A stretch of DNA of 8,670 nucleotides. It comes from UBA1146 sp050256555. GTDB taxonomy: Bacteria; Planctomycetota; UBA8108; UBA1146. The translations under genes were made by a program, and so were the position numbers. Within the stretch, counting starts at the first letter, position 1. Every line of letters starts with the position of its first letter. The notes under the pieces were generated by a model. The model was not told the DNA's origin and did not search any database. It saw only the letters and a list, made by a program, of their open reading frames with translations. The DNA lies in assembly GCA_050256555.1 (NCBI GenBank), contig JBBWWC010000321.1:1-8670 (forward strand), given 5' to 3'. Positions 1 through 5,344 of the stretch are shown piece by piece.

Positions 1-491
1 TGCATTGATTGAATGCCTGAATAACTAGCATCCATAGCTTGATATGGCTGTTGGCGATCTAAATTATTTATTGTTTCACGCAGATATTTTTTTGATGATT
101 TAGCATCTTCACTTTCTGAAAGATTTTCAATCCCTTGGGCAGTTTTTCTACTAAATTTTTTAATATCATTTACAGATTTATTCATTTCATTTAATATTTT
201 ATCAAATTCTTTTTCATTAATTTTTTGTTCCTGGCTAAGCCTTTTAAATATAGAGGGATCTGTTCGCTTGTTGATAGATCGAATTTGTTGATCAATATTA
301 TCCTGATTAGCTACCAGTTGCTCTAAGCGCTTTTTAATCTCATCAACTTTTTGTTCAGCTTTGATACGTTGAAAAATATCAAGAAATCGATCCAGTTCTT
401 GTTCAATATGATTTAGATTATTTGACATATTCTCTAGCGCATTAATCATTTCTTCAATCTCAAGCTCATCAAGTGCTTCTATATCCGCTTT
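1..491 (-). CDS. Partial coiled-coil protein, DUF4175-like (foreign AT-rich segment)
   Basis: An uninterrupted minus-strand frame fills this stretch and leaves the window at the left, so the C-terminus is missing. The translation is highly charged and Gln/Asn/Lys-rich, with heptad-like spacing typical of a long coiled coil; readable pieces include EQELDRFLDIFQRIKAEQKV, then KKRLEQLVANQDNIDQQI, and further on YLRETINNLDRQQPYQAM. The series 'LDR-x-L-x-x-F-x-R-x-x-x-EQK-x-DE' followed by 'RLEQL...NQ' and a Gln/Met-rich 'AMDAS' stretch resembles the coiled-coil part of DUF4175-like membrane proteins of Bacteroidota and Marinimicrobia, recalled from family knowledge and not searched. An ATG at 449 exists, but family-like sequence (ADIEALDELEIEE) precedes it and stays open to about 490, so the true N-terminus is absent. 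GC is about 22-25% in the 60-base blocks starting at 61 and 181, against 57% in the block starting at 601. The frame stays open beyond 491 into the phosphoesterase gene, but that part looks like antisense of the latter. Confidence 0.6.
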
Positions 492-505
492 CGATGGAGA
501 TCCCG
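485..505. other. Breakpoint between two unrelated DNA segments
   Basis: Three changes coincide here. Base composition switches from strongly AT-rich on the left to about 50% GC on the right. The minus-strand coiled-coil protein loses family-like sequence upstream of its ADIEALDEL segment, near 487. The plus-strand phosphoesterase has only about 18 residues before its first metal-binding strand and no export signal. Two head-to-head genes missing their N-termini at the same point, with no promoter space between them, is what a chimeric join looks like. No inverted repeats, target-site duplication or integrase remnant is visible that would indicate a mobile element. The exact base cannot be fixed from one sequence. 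Confidence 0.65.
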
Positions 506-2388
506 TGGAGACTGATCGAGAGGGGGCTCGGCCACTGCTGGCTCCTGACGATGAGCCGATGTGGCAGTTCGCCATCATGGGAGATCGTACCGGGGGACCG
601 GCGGAGGGGATTCGTGTTCTGGCACGGGCCGTTTCCGAGATCAATCTGATTGAGCCAGATCTGATCATGACCGTTGGAGACTTGATCAGCGGTTATAATC
701 AACGTCCGATGTGGTTGATTCAGGCTGCAGAGTTTATCCAAACGATGGGACGACTTTCTCGTCCCTGGTATCCGGTCGCAGGGAATCATGATGTTTATTG
801 GCGTGGACCAGGAAAACCTGAGGGCGAACACGAATCTAATTATGAAGAACACTTTGGTCCTTTGTGGTACTGGTTTGAGCACAAAGACTGTGCGTTCATC
901 ACTCTCTATAGCGATGAAGGTGATCCGGTAACTGGTAAGAAAAGTTTTACAGATCGTTCCTGTCAAAAATTTAGCGAACGGCAGTTGGATTGGCTTGATG
1001 GTGTTCTTGAAAAGACAGCAAAACTAGATAAGGTTTTCGTCTTTCTTCATCATCCACGTTGGATTTCTAATAATTATCCTGGTGCTAACTGGGCTGAAGT
1101 TCATGATCGCCTGGTCGCCTCAGGGAATGTCGAAGCTGTTTTCGCCGGGCATATTCACCGTCTTCATTATGGTGGAAATCAAGACGGGATCGAATATTTC
1201 ACCTTGGCCACGACCGGTGGCCACAAGTCTCATGAATATCCAGGAGCCGGCTGGGTTCACCACTGGAATCTGGTTACGGTCCGCCCTTCAGGAGTTGATA
1301 TGGCGGTGGTACCGGTCGGCAGCTTTCTTGATCACCGTGATTTTTCTCCACAACGGAGACTTATGACCGAGCGTTTGTTACGAGATCCTGTGGCTGTGTT
1401 TCAAAACGAATTGGATATCGTCAATCTTGCGACCGAACCGAGACCACTGATTCTGACGTTGAGGAATCCAACCAAAACGAACCCAATACAGTTGAAGGTG
1501 TCCTGTTCCAGCGGGGAGATTGATTTTCCGGTACGGGAGGTACTTCTTGGGCCGGAAGCGACCCGTGAGCTTTCCCTTCAGGTGAATCTCGATAGCGCCA
1601 TCATGGCCGGGCAACGAGCACTCCCGAATATCGATGTGGAAGTTAGCTTTCAGGATCAAAATGGTCAGTGGTTGGCAGTTCCTTCGCGGCGACTGGTTGT
1701 TCCGGTCGATTTATCCGCGCTTTCTCCAAGGACCGAATCTGGCGGGCATCTGGAATTGAAAAATCCTGGTGATTGTGTGATCGTCCCGGCCAACCTGGTC
1801 AAGGTTCCACAAGGTCCGTTTTCCCTGGAGGGGTGGATCAATGTTTCTGACGTAGATGGACGGACTCCCTTTCTGTGTAAGACCAATGGATCGGAGTTTG
1901 GAATTTTCGTCAATGACGGGGTGCCTGAGTTCATGGTTCACCTTGATGGGAAGTATTATGAAGCGACCGCTACTTCTGCGCGAATCAAAACGGGTCAGTG
2001 GCACCACGTCGCAGGTGTTTATGATGGAGCAGAAATACGAGTGTATCTTGATGGTCAGCAGGTAGGGGAGATTACAGCTTCTGGAAAAAGAACGACGAAC
2101 GATTTACCCTTGATTCTGGGCGCAGATCCAGACGGTTCCGGGGCACCCACGGATTCGATAACGGGTTTGATTGATGGGGTTCGATTGTCGAAAGGGGCAC
2201 GCTATCAAAGCGACAGTTTTACGCCAGTTCTTGATCCTCCAGTGGACTCACAGGTGATTCTGCAGTTGCCTCTCGACTGGCAAGTTGCTGGATTTGTAGC
2301 TGTAGAGGGCGGATCTCCGACATCCAACAAGAAGGCGCGGATCCATGGTGGGACCAGTGGTGTGAGTAGTTCTGCTACGAAAAAGTGA
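505..2388 (+). CDS. Calcineurin-like metallophosphoesterase with C-terminal LamG-like domain, 5'-truncated
   Basis: A two-metal phosphoesterase of the calcineurin-like superfamily, cleaving phosphomonoesters or diesters; the substrate cannot be inferred. Numbering is from the GTG at 505. Metal-site motifs are in order: GDRTG with D27, GDL with D59, GNHD with N94/H95, FLHHP with H182/H183 and GHIH with H216/H218. The first motif is D-R-T rather than the canonical D-x-H, a variant I associate with GDRTGG-type bacterial members. Residues about 310-400 are a beta-rich linker, and about 412-575 form a LamG/concanavalin-like fold (FSLEGWI, the QWHHVAGVYDG core, IRVYLDGQQVG, LIDGVRLS), usually a carbohydrate- or surface-binding module. 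Such domains imply export, yet no signal peptide precedes residue 18, and the sequence just upstream belongs to the foreign AT-rich segment. The GTG is therefore probably an artefact of the junction and the gene is 5'-truncated; the frame stays open back to 412 only by antisense reading. It ends 13 bases from the convergent neighbour. Confidence 0.85.
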   Translation: METDREGARPLLAPDDEPMWQFAIMGDRTGGPAEGIRVLARAVSEINLIEPDLIMTVGDLISGYNQRPMWLIQAAEFIQTMGRLSRPWYPVAGNHDVYWRGPGKPEGEHESNYEEHFGPLWYWFEHKDCAFITLYSDEGDPVTGKKSFTDRSCQKFSERQLDWLDGVLEKTAKLDKVFVFLHHPRWISNNYPGANWAEVHDRLVASGNVEAVFAGHIHRLHYGGNQDGIEYFTLATTGGHKSHEYPGAGWVHHWNLVTVRPSGVDMAVVPVGSFLDHRDFSPQRRLMTERLLRDPVAVFQNELDIVNLATEPRPLILTLRNPTKTNPIQLKVSCSSGEIDFPVREVLLGPEATRELSLQVNLDSAIMAGQRALPNIDVEVSFQDQNGQWLAVPSRRLVVPVDLSALSPRTESGGHLELKNPGDCVIVPANLVKVPQGPFSLEGWINVSDVDGRTPFLCKTNGSEFGIFVNDGVPEFMVHLDGKYYEATATSARIKTGQWHHVAGVYDGAEIRVYLDGQQVGEITASGKRTTNDLPLILGADPDGSGAPTDSITGLIDGVRLSKGARYQSDSFTPVLDPPVDSQVILQLPLDWQVAGFVAVEGGSPTSNKKARIHGGTSGVSSSATKK

Positions 2389-2401
2389 CGTGAGAATCAG
2401 G

Positions 2402-3256
2402 TCATTCGCAGGCGTTGTATGTTTCGCAATCGAGTTTGTCGTCGATTCCCTGATCAGGGCCACAAATCCCACTGGGAGCCGGGATGGGATTTCCGCCAGC
2501 AAATAGGTATGTGAACAAGGCAATCGGATCGGCCAAGGTGAGAAGCCCATCATTATCGATGTCGTCGGCGTCGCTGCAGATTCCAGGATCTGTCGGGTCA
2601 AATAAACGATGAAGAAGGATCACCCCATCGATCAATGAAAGAGTTCCATTCTGATTGATGTCGGCACGTATGAAGATTTGTTGTGTGACAAGAATGCTGG
2701 CGCCGGTTGTTGTCGGGACCACTTCTTCGCCAAAAGCAGACGGGTCTATCGTCAAGACCATTACCGTCTGGACAGGCGGGACACCGATATTGTCGGTGAA
2801 GTCGATTAACGATACGGTTCCAACAGGTGCTAGGGCGTCAATCAGGTAATCGATTTCGTACAGTACTGCTGACGAAGCTGGTGGAATCAGGTCGAAGTCA
2901 ACAGGGCCAACGGTGTCGGTAACACAGCCAATGGTTAATCCGGCAGGATTTCCATTTCCATCGGCCGTATGGATGGAGATGTGCTCGAAGCCCGGACCCA
3001 GATTGTCATTCAAGATCGAGAGTACTAGCCCACGTCGGATACTATTTCCGCTTTCGATCGAAAGCACTGTTTCGTCATGTGAGATCCCGAAGCTGAAAGC
3101 GTGGATGGATTGATCCGAAGTTACGTCAACTATTGTAGTGACCAAGGTTTCGGCATATCCCTCTCCGCCGGTTAGGTTGAGAGAACATGTTTGACCATGC
3201 ACAGACGCACTACAAAAAAATACGTAACCAATGATGACCAAAGTTGTTTTCTTCAT
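2402..3256 (-). CDS. Secreted cohesin-like/dockerin-type EF-hand protein
   Basis: A 284-residue exported protein. The start is the ATG at 3256, chosen over a TTG 57 bases upstream because it has a GGAG motif just upstream and begins a clean signal peptide: K2-K3, a hydrophobic core at about 5-18, and probable cleavage after VHG or GQ near residue 21. Residues about 23-190 are a beta-sandwich-like region that recalls cohesin-type domains (loose resemblance). The C-terminal third is a dockerin-like pair of calcium loops. Loop 1 has D199, N201, N203, T205, S207 and D210, followed by the helix GVILLHRLF. Loop 2 has D232, D234, D236, T240 and D243, followed by PIALFTYLF. The tail carries CGPD (from C265), then LDC and a final NACE. 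This loop-helix-loop-helix plus Cys tail is a recurrent C-terminal module of secreted Planctomycetes proteins. There it is not known to imply a cellulosome; anchoring or sorting is a guess. The cargo function is unknown. Confidence 0.85.
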   Translation of the reverse strand: MKKTTLVIIGYVFFCSASVHGQTCSLNLTGGEGYAETLVTTIVDVTSDQSIHAFSFGISHDETVLSIESGNSIRRGLVLSILNDNLGPGFEHISIHTADGNGNPAGLTIGCVTDTVGPVDFDLIPPASSAVLYEIDYLIDALAPVGTVSLIDFTDNIGVPPVQTVMVLTIDPSAFGEEVVPTTTGASILVTQQIFIRADINQNGTLSLIDGVILLHRLFDPTDPGICSDADDIDNDGLLTLADPIALFTYLFAGGNPIPAPSGICGPDQGIDDKLDCETYNACE

Positions 3257-3484
3257 CGTGATCTCCGAGAATATTTTGAGGTGATCTTTTTGTGGCATCC
3301 CAGATACATACAATTCCCTCTACACTATCTATACCACCTGATAGTCGGTCGAATTGGGTTTCTCGAAACAGACGGAATGTGTGGTCTGAAAGACAGGTGA
3401 TTTTGGGAGTTGAATCTAGCTGCCGGGAAGAAGCTGGAGCGATTTTCTTTGGGACTAAATGTGGTTAAATCGGTTTGGAATCTC
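3257..3484. other. Intergenic region upstream of the dockerin-type gene
   Basis: A 228-base gap between two minus-strand genes, holding the leader of the dockerin-type gene and the 3' flank of the FG-GAP gene. On the minus strand a TATAGAT string (plus-strand 3327-3333) lies about 70 bases before the ATG and could be a -10 element, but no good -35 lies 16-18 bases further upstream; TTCGAC is present only 14 bases away. I see no convincing stem-loop plus U-tract to terminate the FG-GAP transcript, no tRNA-like fold and no credible small ORF. The gap does suggest that the dockerin-type gene is transcribed separately from the cytochrome operon. Confidence 0.35.
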
Positions 3485-5344
3485 TTACCACCGTAGGGGG
3501 ATGGTGGAATCGATCACGGGTGCAGTCATCGCCTGAGGATTTTTTTTACCCGGAGGAGTGAATCGTATCACTGGTAGTGTTTGATCCTGACCAAGGCCAA
3601 ACGTGATGATTTTCTCACATTGGGATAGATAGGAGCGAGTCTGGCCGACGAGCCGTCTCTGGATTCGATCCCCTTGCTGTATCTCAATCCAGAGACCGGG
3701 CTGAAGTGCTCCGGGGTCGATACGTATCCAGTGGTTTTTTGTCTTCTGGTCATTCCTGAGCAGGCGAGCACGATCATCGATTTGAGTCATGATCAGATCC
3801 AGGTCACCATCTCCATCGATGTCGGCAGAAGCGAGAGCTCGACCGACTGCTGGAGTTCCAAGGTCGCCAGTTTTGTCACTGGGTATCTCTTCAAAGCAAC
3901 CGTTGCCGGGACCCCGGTTCCAGAACAGCTGAGCGCTCTGTCGGTATTTTTGGCCAGGTTGTACAAGCGCTATTTCTTGTTCTAGATGTCCATTGACCTG
4001 GATGAGGTCCTGTCTGCCATCCAGGTCGACATCAAGAAACAAAAGTCCAAAGGAGAGTGATTTCCGGCTGGGCGGTCCGATTCCTTCGTTGACCGAATCG
4101 TCGAGAAAGAGGCTGGGTTGATCAGCATTTCTTGATTGAGATCTATAGAGCCCCGTCATCTCGGCAGAAAAGTTGGCTACGGCGACTCCGACGCTGCCGT
4201 CGTTTCTGTAGTCAGTGATATCAAGCCCCATGGCACCGGTAGCTGAGCCATTTGCATCATATGCTAAACCCGTTTCGACACCCTGCTCATCGAAGACTCC
4301 CATACCTTGATTGATGAACAAGAAATTTTGAGTGGTGTCGTTGGCGACCAGGATATCGATGGCTCCATCTTTATTGATGTCGACAGGGATCACGGCGAGT
4401 GATTTTGCAACGGAGCTCTTTCCAGAGCTGATATGAAGCCCAGCTGCTACAGAAACATCTTCGAAATGACCGCTCCCGTCATTCAATAATAGGCGACAGT
4501 TCGACCCCTCGAAATTGGTCGGAGGGCCGTATGCCCGACCGACACCTGTCAGCCGGTAGTCTACATCGATATCTTTTTGTCGAGACCAGCGAACATATTC
4601 ACAGATGAATAGATCAAGATCGTTGTCACCATCGGCGTCAAAAAACGTTGAACTTGTAGACCATGCATTCTCAGGTCCTGAAACCCCGGAAGATGAGTCC
4701 TGTATTTGGAATGCTCTTGAAGTGCCGTCTGGGTTTTCTTGATTGAGTAGAAGGAGATCTTGACCAAGAGCTGCAACGAAAAGATCTAGATCTCCATCCG
4801 CATCGACATCTCCCACTGCGAGACCGGTGCAGTAAACATCGAGCTGAAGATTCCACAGATCGGTCACTTCGGTGAAGGACCCCGAATAGAGTCCGTCATT
4901 GATCCACATCCGGACAGTCGATTTCTGTGGGGCTTCTTGAGTCCATGGCCATGGGCGTCCGCTACCGAGCAGAAGGTCGGGATCTCCGTCGCCGTCCAGA
5001 TCCGCAAAAACAGCACCGCTTCCCATGGTTTCTGGAAGTAGCTTTTCTCCACGAGCACCACTGTCGTGAATGAATTCAATCCCTGCTTGGCGGGTAATAT
5101 CGGTGAAGTGTAGATCGGGAAGCTGGTTGGTATTCTGCCGACTGAGTACCGGTTCTAAATTTTCTTTCTCGATTTCCTTTTGGTTTCCATCGGGACGATT
5201 GAGTCCGTAAATGCCAACACCTATAAGAGTGATGATGGCAAATATTTGAAGACTTCGACGGAATGCGGTAGCGATAATTTCGTCATTTTGCTGTTCTTCT
5301 GCTGGTTCTGGCTGGGGATCTTGGCCGTTGTCTTGAGACTTCAT
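3485..5344 (-). CDS. Membrane-anchored CRTAC1-like FG-GAP/VCBS seven-repeat protein with short ASPIC/UnbV-like tail
   Basis: A 619-residue protein. Residues 1-29 are a polar, acidic cytoplasmic tail ending in RR, and about 31-48 form one transmembrane helix, so the rest should be periplasmic. Family-like sequence begins at FTDITRQAGIEF (about 80). Seven FG-GAP calcium-loop motifs, enough for a seven-bladed propeller, occur at about 113-126 (DLDGDGDPD), 179-189, 235-246, 321-332, 375-390, 438-447 and 508-518. The fifth, DYRNDGSVGVAVA, has lost the final Asp. Residues about 537-597 match the ASPIC/UnbV module (NHWIRID at its start, SYLSQ and FGLG later), but the usual SNRDAIGA-type segment is absent and the module is short. 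The start ATG overlaps the stop of the upstream cytochrome gene as ATGA, with GAAGG a few bases before it, indicating translational coupling. CRTAC1-like proteins often sit next to TPR or multihaem proteins in Planctomycetes; their function is largely unknown. A scaffold or ligand-binding partner of the cytochrome is inferred. Confidence 0.88.
   Translation of the reverse strand: MKSQDNGQDPQPEPAEEQQNDEIIATAFRRSLQIFAIITLIGVGIYGLNRPDGNQKEIEKENLEPVLSRQNTNQLPDLHFTDITRQAGIEFIHDSGARGEKLLPETMGSGAVFADLDGDGDPDLLLGSGRPWPWTQEAPQKSTVRMWINDGLYSGSFTEVTDLWNLQLDVYCTGLAVGDVDADGDLDLFVAALGQDLLLLNQENPDGTSRAFQIQDSSSGVSGPENAWSTSSTFFDADGDNDLDLFICEYVRWSRQKDIDVDYRLTGVGRAYGPPTNFEGSNCRLLLNDGSGHFEDVSVAAGLHISSGKSSVAKSLAVIPVDINKDGAIDILVANDTTQNFLFINQGMGVFDEQGVETGLAYDANGSATGAMGLDITDYRNDGSVGVAVANFSAEMTGLYRSQSRNADQPSLFLDDSVNEGIGPPSRKSLSFGLLFLDVDLDGRQDLIQVNGHLEQEIALVQPGQKYRQSAQLFWNRGPGNGCFEEIPSDKTGDLGTPAVGRALASADIDGDGDLDLIMTQIDDRARLLRNDQKTKNHWIRIDPGALQPGLWIEIQQGDRIQRRLVGQTRSYLSQCEKIITFGLGQDQTLPVIRFTPPGKKNPQAMTAPVIDSTIPLRW

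Noticed and set aside
469..966. Long minus-strand open frame opposite the phosphoesterase start
   Set aside because: It lies antisense to a strongly supported gene with intact metal motifs, shows no domain-like pattern, and crosses the junction.
2376..2404. TGAC...GTCA inverted repeat between the convergent phosphoesterase and dockerin-type genes as a bidirectional terminator
   Set aside because: Arms of four bases with an 11-base loop and no U-tract are too weak to call.
3327..3355. Sigma-70-like promoter for the dockerin-type gene
   Set aside because: TATAGAT is a fair -10, but the only -35-like string is 14 bases away, so it is mentioned only in the intergenic entry.
3540..3547. Run of eight A on the coding strand near the FG-GAP gene end as a programmed slippage site
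   Set aside because: The frame is intact without slippage, and only the last about 18 residues would change; no stimulatory structure is evident.
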